Below are positions 54,948 to 63,691 of a stretch of DNA of 64,000 bases, one piece after another. Position 1 is the first letter of the stretch; the number at the start of each line of letters is the position of its first letter. Made by a program: the position numbers and the translations under genes. The stretch is from NCBI RefSeq assembly GCF_014873945.1, contig NZ_JADBEC010000001.1, forward strand, positions 3,241,001-3,305,000, given 5' to 3'. The DNA comes from Rhizobium viscosum. GTDB lineage: Bacteria; Pseudomonadota; Alphaproteobacteria; Rhizobiales; Rhizobiaceae. A model generated the notes under the pieces. That model was not told the DNA's origin. It made no database searches and worked only from the letters and a program-made list of their open reading frames with translations.

Positions 54948-56069
54948 ATGGGGGCATCATCACAAGGTTTTTTCCATTTGTGGCTTGATGCTGCCGGTTT
55001 TAAAGGCCACATCGCTGCTGTGACAGAAGAAGAAGTCGAACCGGCAGATACCGATCACGAGACGGAACACCAGGAGCCTCGCACTCGCTGGGGTGTTGTT
55101 GCGTCCGTGCTGGTGCATGTACCCATCGTCGCGCTCCTCATATTCGGCCTCCCGAAGATCCAGGCGCAACCCGCCGAGGATGAGAGCGTGAAGGTCGAGC
55201 TCGTCCCGCCGCCGGAGGAGAAGAAGCCGGAGGAAAAGCCGAAAGAGGAAGAGAAGCCCAAGGAGCAGGCGAAGGCAGAGCCACCCCCACCGCCGCCGCC
55301 GCAATCACCTCCACCGGCTGCAGAAATGGCGAAGCAAGCGAAGCCGCCACCTATGCCGCCCATGCTGAACGTTATGGAGTTTGGCGACAAGAACAGCGGC
55401 CCCAAAAAATCGTTGACGGGCAATTCGTCCGAAGGTGAAGCAAAGCCGGCAACAGTGCCTCCGTCGCACGTTGTTGCGCCGGAGCAAATGCCTTCAGAGG
55501 CAGTTGCGGTAAAACCTAAGACCGAGACGCCTCCATCGAAGCCTGTTCCGGATGATGTAAAGCTTCCCGAGGTGACAGTGGCTAACGCTTCTCCGGAGCC
55601 GAACGGATCTCCAGCGGATATGTCTGATAAAGCAGTAACGAGTATCGAACAGGCCAAACCGCCAGAGCAGAAAGCTCCTGAGAAGCCCAAAGAGGTGGCA
55701 AAGAACAATGACCTAACGAATGCCAAGACGCTGTTTTCGTCCACGGAGGACGGCAACTCTATTGCGCAGGCTGCAGTTGATGGTCTTCCACGAAACAAGA
55801 GAGTGGCCGTTCTTTGCGCCAATGAGCTTCGAGCGCAGCTTACTTACGGTTCTCCGAGTTATCGGCCCTACGCATTGCCCCAATACGGGTTGCGTGCAGG
55901 AAACTTGCTCGATATCGACGATGCAGCCTTTGGCACAGCCAAAGGCTGGTATCATGTTCGTTTCCGCTGTGAGGTGGATACCGATGCGACGAAGGTCGTT
56001 TCGTTCGCCCACGAGGTAGGCGGGCTGATCCCTCGCAGCCAGTATGGGAAATACGATATTCGTGACTAG
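54948..56069 (+). CDS. DUF930 domain protein with long Pro/Glu/Lys linker (second copy)
   Basis: A 373-residue protein if it starts at ATG 54948; the alternative GTG 55020 gives 349. One membrane helix (ASVLVHVPIVALLIFGLPKI) follows an acidic cytoplasmic segment. The linker is extreme: EEKKPEEKPKEEEKPKEQAK, then polyproline PPPPPPPQSPPP and more than 150 low-complexity residues. The DUF930 domain ends it (LCANELRAQLTYGSPSYRPY, then GWYHVRFRCEVDTDATKVVS). It repeats the architecture of the gene just upstream and points to tandem duplication. The linker would span the periplasm. The linker's base composition is poorer in GC at third positions than its neighbours. Confidence 0.7.
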   Translation: MGASSQGFFHLWLDAAGFKGHIAAVTEEEVEPADTDHETEHQEPRTRWGVVASVLVHVPIVALLIFGLPKIQAQPAEDESVKVELVPPPEEKKPEEKPKEEEKPKEQAKAEPPPPPPPQSPPPAAEMAKQAKPPPMPPMLNVMEFGDKNSGPKKSLTGNSSEGEAKPATVPPSHVVAPEQMPSEAVAVKPKTETPPSKPVPDDVKLPEVTVANASPEPNGSPADMSDKAVTSIEQAKPPEQKAPEKPKEVAKNNDLTNAKTLFSSTEDGNSIAQAAVDGLPRNKRVAVLCANELRAQLTYGSPSYRPYALPQYGLRAGNLLDIDDAAFGTAKGWYHVRFRCEVDTDATKVVSFAHEVGGLIPRSQYGKYDIRD

Positions 56070-56174
56070 TCGTCATCGTTGATCGCGTCTCGGCCTGGAA
56101 CAAGCCACGCGCAAGGAACCATCCCTATCGTCCTTCCATAGCCGTTATGGTACGGTAACGAAGGGACACATGAT

Positions 56175-56336
56175 ATGTCGAACGAGATCGAGCACTTCTT
56201 CGAGCGTCAGGAAGAAGCTGTCAGCCTGATGTTTCTGGAAAATAAGGCAGACGAGCTGACCGATATTCTGGTCGCGGCCTTGGAAGAAGCTTTCGAAATT
56301 CTTCTGGAAAGTGCACCGGCCGAAACCTTCCATTAA
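56175..56336 (+). CDS. small acidic hypothetical protein (53 residues)
   Basis: ATG 56175 to TAA 56336 encodes an acidic, helical peptide (MSNEIEHFFERQEEAVSLMF, then ADELTDILVAALEEAFEILL). GAAGGG (56160-56165) upstream is a weak but acceptable ribosome site. Codon use suits the organism, and the helix is amphipathic. It precedes the phosphotransferase gene by 48 bases in the same direction. No family is recognised. Confidence 0.5.
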   Translation: MSNEIEHFFERQEEAVSLMFLENKADELTDILVAALEEAFEILLESAPAETFH

Positions 56337-56384
56337 GGTGCCCACACCGGCTCAGGCAGAGCTTCTTCCCATCACAGGATCATC

Positions 56385-57182
56385 ATGGTCGTTCGGCTTC
56401 AGGAGGATGGCAGGCTTCCGGTTTCGCTCCGGAACCATCTCGGCGGTTATGAGTGGCGGCGGGATGCGCTCGGCCGTTCCTCGGCTTGCGTTTTCCGATT
56501 GGAAGGCGAAGGGCGTCCGGGGCTTTACCTGAAGGTCGAGGAGGCGGGGCCGTTTTGCGAGCTCGCCGATGAGGCCGAGAGGCTTGTCTGGCTTCGCAGC
56601 CAGGGCCTCGATTGTCCTGAAGTCATCGCCCATGAGAGCGATGGAGAGCGCAGTTTTCTTCTGATGACGGCGCTGCCGGGTGTGGATCTCGTCACTGCCG
56701 CGACGCTTCTGCCCGAAGAGCGCATCGAGATTTTCGCCTCTGCGTTCAGCACCCTCCACAATGTCGATATCAGCGCCTGTCCGTTTGATCATCGGCTGGA
56801 GAAGCGCCTCGTGGCCGCTGCAGCGCGCATGCGGGCCGGCGTCGTCGACGAGACGGATTTCGACGAGGAGAGGCTCGGCAAAAGCGCCTTCTTCCTCTTC
56901 GGCGAATTGCAGCGGCTGCGACCGGCAATTGAAAATCTCGTCGTTGCGCATGGTGACGCCTGCCTGCCGAACTTCATGGTCGCGGAGGGGCGGTTTGCCG
57001 GTTATATCGATTGCTGCCGCCTTGGTGTAGCCGACCGCTATCAGGATATCGCGCTCGCCTGCCGCAGCATCGCCCATAATTTCGGCGGCGAATTCGTGCG
57101 GCTGTTTCTCAATGCCTATGGCCTGTCGATCATCGATCCCGTGAAGATGGACTATTATCAGCTCCTGGATGAGTTCTTTTAG
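56385..57182 (+). CDS. aminoglycoside 3'-phosphotransferase-like kinase (APH family)
   Basis: A 265-residue protein. The N lobe has ACVFRLEGEGRPGLYLKVEE with the ATP-binding Lys, then EAERLVWLRSQGLDCPEVIA and FLLMTALPGVDLV. The catalytic loop is LVVAHGDACLPNFMVAEGRF (H-G-D-x-x-x-x-N) and the metal site is GYIDCCRLGVADRYQDIALA. The last part, LFLNAYGLSIIDPVKMDYYQ-LLDEFF, is typical of APH(3') enzymes. It may phosphorylate kanamycin-type drugs or be an intrinsic metabolite kinase; activity cannot be told from sequence. No mobile element is near. Confidence 0.85.
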   Translation: MVVRLQEDGRLPVSLRNHLGGYEWRRDALGRSSACVFRLEGEGRPGLYLKVEEAGPFCELADEAERLVWLRSQGLDCPEVIAHESDGERSFLLMTALPGVDLVTAATLLPEERIEIFASAFSTLHNVDISACPFDHRLEKRLVAAAARMRAGVVDETDFDEERLGKSAFFLFGELQRLRPAIENLVVAHGDACLPNFMVAEGRFAGYIDCCRLGVADRYQDIALACRSIAHNFGGEFVRLFLNAYGLSIIDPVKMDYYQLLDEFF

Positions 57183-57299
57183 AACTCTTTGTTTTGACGT
57201 AGTTCCGGATACAAAACCGCTGCGCGCTTTTGCCGGATTTGCCTCAGCGCTTGTCCGGCTCGTCGCCGGCTGGCACAGTCGGTCGCGAAGGAGTTTGCC

Positions 57300-58100
57300 A
57301 TGGCCACCAGCCAGTTCAGGATGCTGCGCTCGTCCGTGCCCGGCGTGGAAGCGGTGGTGGCGAGATCGGGCCATCGTTTCGCACGCCATACGCATGAGCA
57401 GTTCGGCATCGGTCTTATCTTTTCTGGGGCTCAAAAATCGCTGAGCGGGCGCGGCATGGTCGAGGCGGAGGCCGGCGATCTTATCACCGTCAATCCGAAC
57501 GAAGTCCATGACGGGGCGCCGATCGGTGAGGCGCGCTCATGGAGCATTCTCTATTTCGATCCTGCCGTGATGGAGGGGCTTGCGCGCGAGGTTACAGGAG
57601 GCGGGGCCAATCGCTCGGAAATTCCGCGCCCTGTCATTCACGACAGCCTGCTCGCCGATCGATTTCGCGCACTGTTTTTCGCTGTGACCGGCGACGGGGA
57701 ACGGATGCGCTGCGAGGAGCTGCTCCTGTCGATCATTGCTGATGCCCTGCGTGAAAGGGCGATGCGGGAGGAGCCGGCCATGGCACCGCATTCCATTGTT
57801 CGTGCCCGCAACATGATCGATGATGATCCGGCCGCCGAGATCTCGCTTTCCGATCTGGCACGGGAGAGCGGCCTCAGCCGATTTCAGGTGTTGCGCGCCT
57901 TTGCGCGGGCGACGGGTTTCACGCCGCACGCCTATCACGTTCAGGCCCGCGTGCATCTTGCCCGGCGGCTGATCGCCGATGGTGCGGCGCTGGCGGAGGC
58001 TGCAGCCGAAAGCGGCTTTGCCGACCAGAGCCATATGACCCGCGCCTTCGTTTCCCGCTATGGCCTGACGCCCGGCACCTATGCGCGCGGCCATTCCTGA
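57300..58100 (+). CDS. AraC-family transcriptional regulator (cupin sensor domain)
   Basis: A 266-residue protein. The N-terminal cupin-like AraC ligand domain has FARHTHEQFGIGLIFSGAQK and AEAGDLITVNPNEVHDGAPI. The C-terminal double helix-turn-helix is SLSDLARESGLSRFQVLRAF and AAESGFADQSHMTRAFVSRY. The exporter gene starts 84 bases downstream in the same direction. AraC regulators of this subtype often control an adjacent amino-acid exporter, which fits the DMT gene here. Confidence 0.86.
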   Translation: MATSQFRMLRSSVPGVEAVVARSGHRFARHTHEQFGIGLIFSGAQKSLSGRGMVEAEAGDLITVNPNEVHDGAPIGEARSWSILYFDPAVMEGLAREVTGGGANRSEIPRPVIHDSLLADRFRALFFAVTGDGERMRCEELLLSIIADALRERAMREEPAMAPHSIVRARNMIDDDPAAEISLSDLARESGLSRFQVLRAFARATGFTPHAYHVQARVHLARRLIADGAALAEAAAESGFADQSHMTRAFVSRYGLTPGTYARGHS

Positions 58101-58184
58101 TTGCTCTCCTGTTCCCTTGCAATTTCGTTCAAGACCCCTGGCCTCCCAGCCTGTTTGCTTGCTCCGTCTCGAAAGGAGCGGCAG

Positions 58185-59072
58185 ATGAGCAGGGAATTCC
58201 AAGGTTATATCTATCTCACACTAGCCATGACGACGGTCGGCAGTACCGTCGTCGCCAGCAAGGTCATTGCTTCCGGATTGCCGCCTTTTACGGCGACGGC
58301 CTTGCGTTTTGCGATGGCCTTTCCATTTTTCCTCCTCCTGATGCGCTGGACAGGTTCGCGGCTGCCCCGGCTCTCCGGGAGGGACTGGCTGATCCTTGTT
58401 ACACAGGCGGGGGCCGGGAGCGTGGGTTACACGACGCTGTTGATTTCGGGCCTGTCACTGACGTCAGCGGCCAATGCCGGTGTCATCATCGGCACGCTGC
58501 CGGTCGTCTCCGCGGCAATCTCCATCCTCGTGCTTGGCGAGAGGCCGCAACGTTTCCTGCTTCTGGCAATCGGACTGGCGGCAGCCGGCGTCTTTTCCAT
58601 TGCCTTTTCGCCGGCTGCCGGTCGAGGGTCGCTTGTAGGTGACATCATGATTTTTGGCGCGGTCATCTGCGAGGGGCTGTTCATCCTGCTCAACAAGCGG
58701 CTCGGCACGTCGATTCCACCATTGACGCAGTCGGCGCTGATGACGGCAATCGGCTTCGTCGTTGCGGGTGTGCCCGCCTTGTTTGAGCATCATGATATCG
58801 GCATCGCTTCGCAACCTGCTCTGCTTGCGGTCGCCTATTACGCGCTGGTGCCGACCGTCGGCGGCTTCATTCTCTGGTATGCGGGAGCGGAGCGCGTCAG
58901 TGGTGCGGAGGCCTCTCTCTTTACGGCTGTTGCGCCGGCAACAGCCGTCATTTTCGCCTTCCTGGTCCTTGGAGAGGCGATCGGTTCCAATCAGATTTTC
59001 GGAATTGCCTGCGTTCTGGCGGCGGTCCTAGGCCTCGGCCTCGCCAGCCTGCGGCGAACGGCCAAGGTTTAA
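58185..59072 (+). CDS. EamA/DMT-family transporter
   Basis: A 295-residue inner-membrane protein with ten hydrophobic helices in two EamA repeats: AMTTVGSTVVASKVIASGLP with TALRFAMAFPF, and DIMIFGAVICEGLFILLNKR, then APATAVIFAFLVLGEAIG. ATG 58185 follows AAAGGAGCGG. It is probably an exporter controlled by the AraC gene before it. The stop overlaps by four bases the end of the converging AraC gene. Confidence 0.85.
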   Translation: MSREFQGYIYLTLAMTTVGSTVVASKVIASGLPPFTATALRFAMAFPFFLLLMRWTGSRLPRLSGRDWLILVTQAGAGSVGYTTLLISGLSLTSAANAGVIIGTLPVVSAAISILVLGERPQRFLLLAIGLAAAGVFSIAFSPAAGRGSLVGDIMIFGAVICEGLFILLNKRLGTSIPPLTQSALMTAIGFVVAGVPALFEHHDIGIASQPALLAVAYYALVPTVGGFILWYAGAERVSGAEASLFTAVAPATAVIFAFLVLGEAIGSNQIFGIACVLAAVLGLGLASLRRTAKV

Positions 59073-59932
59073 GCGGGGCGGAAGACGTTGCGGTATTCCC
59101 GCGGCGTCATTCCGGTCTGCGTCCTGAACTGCCTGTTGAAATTGGCAAGCGAACCATAGCCGACGGCATCGGCGATATGGCCGACCGGCTGGACCGTGGC
59201 CGAAAGGCGGGCGCAGGCATCACCGATGCGCATGCGGATCAGATAGTCCGAGACGGTGGTGCCGGTATGGCGACGGAAGAGCCGGTGCAGGCCGGAGACG
59301 CTGAGCGCGGCTATATCGGCGAGTTCTTCCAGTGCGATCGTGCGGGCATAGTGCAGATGCAGGTGGGTGAGCACCCGGTCGATGCGCTCACGGCTCTCCT
59401 GCAATTCCCGGCTCTGGCCGGGTGTGCTGGCGAGTGGGGATGCTTGCCGGTCGCCGGCGATGGAGCCGAGGATGTCGAAGAGTGAGAGCAGCCGTTCGGC
59501 GGGCGGCTTTGCGAAGATGGCTTCGATGTCGTCGCGGACGGCTGTGGCCGCTTCCTTCGAGAAGTGCAGGCCGCGATCGGCGCGGGCAAGCATGGACTCG
59601 ACCGGGCGAAGCTCCACCGCACCTGATGTCATCTTCTGTATCCAGTCCGGATGGAACCAGAGCACAAGGGCGATATGCGGGTTTGCCTCGTCGTATTTCG
59701 CTCGCGATACCCAGGTGTGCGGCAGGTTGGGACCGACGAGCACGAGATCGCCATCCTCATATTCCCCCGTGTGGTCGCCGATGAAACGCTGGCCGATGGA
59801 ATTCAGCGTCAGCGTCAGTTCGAATTCGGGGTGGTGGTGCCACTGGAAGGGGATCGCGTCATCCAGCCGCCGGTTCAGCATGCTCCAGGAAGCATCGGCG
59901 TGACGCGGCAGGATTTCGAGATAAGGCCTCAT
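59069..59932 (-). CDS. AraC-family transcriptional regulator
   Basis: A 287-residue protein. The cupin sensor domain has PFQWHHHPEFELTLTLNSIG, followed by EYEDGDLVLVGPNLPHTWVS. The C-terminal DNA-binding domain has EELADIAALSVSGLHRLFRR and DAVGYGSLANFNRQFRTQTG. ATG 59932 is chosen; the frame stays open to 59989. It is divergent from the phytanoyl-CoA dioxygenase-like gene, with 134 bases between the starts, so that gene is the likely target. Confidence 0.86.
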   Translation of the reverse strand: MRPYLEILPRHADASWSMLNRRLDDAIPFQWHHHPEFELTLTLNSIGQRFIGDHTGEYEDGDLVLVGPNLPHTWVSRAKYDEANPHIALVLWFHPDWIQKMTSGAVELRPVESMLARADRGLHFSKEAATAVRDDIEAIFAKPPAERLLSLFDILGSIAGDRQASPLASTPGQSRELQESRERIDRVLTHLHLHYARTIALEELADIAALSVSGLHRLFRRHTGTTVSDYLIRMRIGDACARLSATVQPVGHIADAVGYGSLANFNRQFRTQTGMTPREYRNVFRPA

Positions 59933-60066
59933 CGGGCGCCTTTCTGACTGTTGACGCCAGAATAGTATCATAATCAGCCAAGACGGCACAACATAACCCA
60001 GAATGGAAGGCTACACTCTCTTCATCGCCTGGAAACACAGGAATGCATCAATGATGGGAGGATCTC

Positions 60067-61002
60067 ATGGAACTGGCAGTGAAACGCGACGCTCATCCGA
60101 CGGCCTCGTCGGTCACCACGCAGCTCAAGGACATCAAGAAGAGGCTGCCGCTGCGCGTGCTTTCGGAAGCGGACTGGCAGCACTGGACGACGAAGGGCTA
60201 TGTCATCGTTCGCCAGGCCGTTCCTGCAGCCAATGTCGAGCGGCTTGCGGAGGTGCTCTGGCGTTTTGACGAGAAGGATCCGAACGACGCTTCCACCTGG
60301 TATGCGCCGCAGCGCCGTGAGCACAAGATGAAAGAGCTCAACAATACCGGCATGCTGGAGATCTATAATCATCAGGCGCTCTGGGATAACCGTATGGAGA
60401 AGCGCGTCTACGACGTCTTCGTCGATATCTGGGACCGCGAAGACCTGTGGGTGACGATCGACCGCGCCAATCTGAACCCGCCGAAGAAGGTCAAAGGAAA
60501 TCCGAACGGCTTCATCCACTGGGACGTCGATACATCCATCCGGCCGCTGCCGATCGGCGTGCAGGGCGTGCTGAGCCTCAAGAAGCAGGACGGCGATGTC
60601 GGGGGCTTCCAGTGCGTGCCCTATCTTTTCGAACATTTCGAGGAATGGGTGAAGACGCAGCCCGAGGACCGTGATCCGATGCATCCTGATATGACCGGGC
60701 TTTCCGTGGTCAATATCGACATGGAGCCGGGCGACCTGATGATCTTCAATTCGCTGCTCGCCCATGGCGTTCGCCCGAACCATGCGGACAATCGCGTGCG
60801 CATGGCGCAATATATCTCCATGCATCCGGCTGAATACGACAATGCCGGAGAGCGCGAAGAACGCATCCGCCTATGGCGGGAGCTCGACCATCCGAAACGT
60901 GATGCCTTCCCCGGCGATCCGCGCGAATGGGAAAAGCACAATGCCAAGACTGCCGAGCTGACGCCGCTCGGCCGCAAGCTGCTCGGCCTCGACCGCTGGT
61001 AA
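60067..61002 (+). CDS. phytanoyl-CoA dioxygenase (PhyH) family protein
   Basis: A 311-residue non-heme Fe(II)/2-oxoglutarate oxygenase. The iron triad is visible as His151 and Asp153 in FIHWDVDTS and a His near 233 in LLAHGVRPNHADNRVRM, whose Arg binds 2-oxoglutarate. WTTKGYVIVRQAVPAANVER at the N terminus is the standard PhyH entry segment, and VQGVLSLKKQDGDVGGFQCV surrounds the core. The substrate is unknown; relatives hydroxylate lipids or small metabolites such as ectoine. GGGAGG lies before ATG 60067. The divergent AraC regulator is its likely control protein. Confidence 0.85.
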   Translation: MELAVKRDAHPTASSVTTQLKDIKKRLPLRVLSEADWQHWTTKGYVIVRQAVPAANVERLAEVLWRFDEKDPNDASTWYAPQRREHKMKELNNTGMLEIYNHQALWDNRMEKRVYDVFVDIWDREDLWVTIDRANLNPPKKVKGNPNGFIHWDVDTSIRPLPIGVQGVLSLKKQDGDVGGFQCVPYLFEHFEEWVKTQPEDRDPMHPDMTGLSVVNIDMEPGDLMIFNSLLAHGVRPNHADNRVRMAQYISMHPAEYDNAGEREERIRLWRELDHPKRDAFPGDPREWEKHNAKTAELTPLGRKLLGLDRW

Positions 61003-61018
61003 GCGGATAGCAGATCAC

Positions 61019-61052
61019 GAGCCGCGGAGGTGGACGCCTCCGCGGCTCTTTC
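61019..61052 (+). terminator. intrinsic terminator of the PhyH gene
   Basis: GAGCCGCGGAGG and CCTCCGCGGCTC form a 12-bp perfect stem with a six-base loop, followed by TTTCC. It lies 16 bases after the stop. Confidence 0.8.
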
Positions 61053-61155
61053 CTAAGCGCCGCATCTGCGGGCTCATGAAATACGCCGCCCCCTTGGGTT
61101 GCTCGCCTGCGTACCCTATCTCTTTCGGAGCGAACTCAATCCGGAGATGACATCC

Positions 61156-61554
61156 ATGTCAGGCAAGCCGATCAAGATTCCCGGGCCGGACCATCCGATC
61201 ACCGTCGAACACAATCCCTCCCGTGTCGTCGTCAAGCTCGGCGGCCGCGTGGTTGCCGATACGCATGATGCGCTGACGCTTCGCGAGGCTTCCTACCCGC
61301 CGGTGCAGTATATTCCACGCAAGGATGTAAATATGTCGCTGCTGGAGCGCACCGACCACGAGAGCCATTGCCCCTATAAGGGGGATGCCTCCTACTACAG
61401 CATTCCTGATGGGGGCGAGCGTTCGAAAAATGCGATCTGGACCTATGAGACGCCCAATCCCGCCGTTGCCAATATCAAGGGCTATTTGGCCTTTTATCCT
61501 GATAGGGTCGATTCCATTGAAGAGCTGCCATCGCCGGAAGCAGGGCAGTTCTAA
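61156..61554 (+). CDS. DUF427 domain protein
   Basis: A 132-residue protein. It shows RVVVKLGGRVVADTHDALTL, SYPPVQYIPRKDVNMSLLER, then CPYKGDASYYSIPDGGERS, and ends FYPDRVDSIEEL. These are the conserved segments of DUF427, a small beta-barrel-like domain of unknown function widespread in actinobacteria and proteobacteria. CGGAG precedes two ATGs (61147 and 61156); the second has better spacing. Confidence 0.83.
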   Translation: MSGKPIKIPGPDHPITVEHNPSRVVVKLGGRVVADTHDALTLREASYPPVQYIPRKDVNMSLLERTDHESHCPYKGDASYYSIPDGGERSKNAIWTYETPNPAVANIKGYLAFYPDRVDSIEELPSPEAGQF

Positions 61555-61591
61555 GGGATAACTTGATCTCCACCTTTGATCTACGCATTGG

Positions 61592-62020
61592 TCAAAAGAG
61601 GCTGGAGCCGTAAGCGTATTGGGTTAATATGAATCCCCCTGAGGTTGCAGTATCTTTGCCGCGCGCGAGGGTGCTGCCGGGGGCCTCATGAAACTGGATC
61701 AGGTAGAGCTTCGTTCCGAAGTATTGGATATCCGCATCGTAGAGAGCATCGGTGATGGTTCTTTCAATCTTGAATTCGATGTTTCTCGCAGTGACGGATA
61801 CGTTCTGATCCTTCTCGAAATACTGGCCGGGAGGGGTGATTTCCTCGTCCAGGGTTTCAATGAGGAAAATAGTGCCGCCACATCCCTCCGGAGCCGGCAA
61901 AGGGTCTACATATTGAGACCTGTCGAAGCTGCCCGCAGGATTGCTGTCGGCATGTTCGCTGCCGTCAACAGCAAGGTCCGGGCGACGATCGCCTGCTTCA
62001 AGCGGAAGATCGTCAACACA
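61592..62020 (-). other. minus-strand open frame with protein-like composition but no start
   Basis: Between a TGA at 62021 and the stop at 61592 a minus frame stays open for about 142 codons. Its translation looks protein-like: EAGDRRPDLAVDGSEHADSN, then PAGSFDRSQYVDPLPAPEGC and TDALYDADIQYFGTKLYLIQ. The only start codon is a TTG at 61900, in mid-frame. It may be the 3' end of a truncated gene. It conflicts with the plus-strand frame listed next; both cannot be fully coding. Confidence 0.38.
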
Positions 62021-62344
62021 TCAGAGGAATTGTCCTGTCCGCTGTGCCGGGCGCTTTCCAGATTGCTCGTTGCTTCCGCACTTGCCTGGATGGGTATTCC
62101 GTCTCCGGACATTCTGGATAGGGTCGAGATTTCCACCGCTCCCACTGTCGAGCAGATGCGGAAGCTTCTCAGTGGCACAGCGACCATAGGCAGTTCGCAG
62201 AACGAACTGCTTGCTCTTGTCGGTCCGGATTTGCGAACGGCAATCCTCGATGTCATGGAAGAGACCATGTGGCTACTCGACATGCGTGACCAGCTCCATG
62301 CTGCCGCGTGCCAGATGGTCGGCTGCTGTCCGCCCCCACGTTGA
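61688..62344 (+). CDS. hypothetical protein, start uncertain
   Basis: The plus frame runs from ATG 61688 (218 residues), but its first 88 codons overlap a protein-like minus frame. ATG 61952 is therefore an equally good start and gives 130 residues. The later part looks coding: LCRALSRLLVASALAWMGIP, TAPTVEQMRKLLSGTATIGS and LRTAILDVMEETMWLLDMRD, with cysteines near the end (QMVGCCPPPR). No family is recognised. No good ribosome site is seen before either start. The stretch is AT-richer than its neighbours and may be acquired or decaying DNA. Confidence 0.42.
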   Translation: MKLDQVELRSEVLDIRIVESIGDGSFNLEFDVSRSDGYVLILLEILAGRGDFLVQGFNEENSAATSLRSRQRVYILRPVEAARRIAVGMFAAVNSKVRATIACFKRKIVNTSEELSCPLCRALSRLLVASALAWMGIPSPDILDRVEISTAPTVEQMRKLLSGTATIGSSQNELLALVGPDLRTAILDVMEETMWLLDMRDQLHAAACQMVGCCPPPR

Positions 62345-62467
62345 TGCGGCAATTGCGCGCCGGAGCTTATTCCGGTTGACAGAAATCATTTTCAAGCAGA
62401 ACACCGTTTCGTTCTTATAAGATTCCTATATGTGCCTGTGGCTGGGCCGCACGCCGGTGACTGAACA

Positions 62468-63691
62468 ATGGACATACCAGTGAAAGAGCGGGATAGCGTT
62501 CTGCGCCATCCCGGCTATCTGAACTTCGCCGCCTCCCGCGTCTTCTCCTCGCTTTCCTTCCAGGCTGTCGGCATCGCCATGGGGTGGATGATCTACGATC
62601 AGACGCATAGCGCCTTCGCGCTCGCTCTCGTTGGTTTCTGCCAGTTCCTGCCGATGGCCGTGCTGACCTTTGTCGTCGGTCACGTCGCTGACCGGTTCGA
62701 CCGCCGCCGGATCGGGCTCGCCTGCCAACTGATCGAGGCAGTCACTGCGCTGGTGCTGGCGGTCGCGACCTGGCAGCAATGGCTTTCGCCGGTTGGAATT
62801 CTGGTCGCGGTCACGATCATGGGCGCCGTCGTTGCGTTCGAACGGCCGACCATGGCGGCTCTCCTGCCCAATATCGTGCCGACCTCGATGCTCCAGAGAG
62901 CCGTTGCCACTTCGACCTCGCTGATGCAGACGGCGCTGATCATCGGCCCGTCGCTCGGCGGTCTTCTCTATGGCGTCAGCCCCGTTGCGCCTTTCGCTGT
63001 TGCAGCCGTGCTATTTGCCGTGGCGAGCTTCAACGTGATTTCGATCCGCATGGAATGGCTTCCTTCGAAACGCGAGCCGGTGACACTTACCTCCATCTTC
63101 GCCGGCGTTTCCTTCATCCGCAGCCGGCCGGTGATGCTCGGCACGATTTCGCTCGATCTCTTCGCGGTGCTGCTTGGCGGAGCGACGGCGCTGCTGCCGA
63201 TGTTTGCCCGCGATATTCTGCATGCCGGCCCGTGGGGCCTTGGCCTGCTGCGCGCGGCGCCCGCAATCGGTGCACTTGCCATGTCCATCGTGCTGGCGCG
63301 CCGGCCGCTGACATCGGATGTCGGCCGGAAGATGATGGTGGCGGTCGCGGTCTTCGGTGTCGCCACCATCGTCTTCTCGCTCTCGACAAACATCGCGCTT
63401 TCCGTCATCGCGCTGCTCGTCGTCGGTGCCTCCGATACGGTCAGCGTCGTCGTGCGGAGCTCTCTCGTGCAGCTTCTGACGCCCGACGAGATGCGCGGCC
63501 GCGTCAACGCCGTGAACTCGCTCTTCATCGGCACCTCGAACCAGCTTGGCGAATTCGAGTCCGGCATGGTTGCCGGCGTGGTCGGCCCGGTCGTGGCCGG
63601 CATTGCCGGCGGGGTCGGTACGATCGTCGTCGTGTTCCTGTGGACGCGATTCTTCCCCGACCTTCTGAAGGTGAAGACACTTCAGGGCTAG
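62468..63691 (+). CDS. MFS exporter, EntS-like
   Basis: A 407-residue membrane protein with twelve helices. Helix one lies in FAASRVFSSLSFQAVGIAMG, the loop 2-3 motif is GHVADRFDRRRIGLACQLIE, and ALLPNIVPTSMLQRAVATST with GPSLGGLLYGVSP forms motif C of the EntS/YbdA branch (DHA3 family). Members export siderophores, macrolides or other compounds. No siderophore synthesis gene is in the window. It has its own upstream region. Confidence 0.84.
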   Translation: MDIPVKERDSVLRHPGYLNFAASRVFSSLSFQAVGIAMGWMIYDQTHSAFALALVGFCQFLPMAVLTFVVGHVADRFDRRRIGLACQLIEAVTALVLAVATWQQWLSPVGILVAVTIMGAVVAFERPTMAALLPNIVPTSMLQRAVATSTSLMQTALIIGPSLGGLLYGVSPVAPFAVAAVLFAVASFNVISIRMEWLPSKREPVTLTSIFAGVSFIRSRPVMLGTISLDLFAVLLGGATALLPMFARDILHAGPWGLGLLRAAPAIGALAMSIVLARRPLTSDVGRKMMVAVAVFGVATIVFSLSTNIALSVIALLVVGASDTVSVVVRSSLVQLLTPDEMRGRVNAVNSLFIGTSNQLGEFESGMVAGVVGPVVAGIAGGVGTIVVVFLWTRFFPDLLKVKTLQG

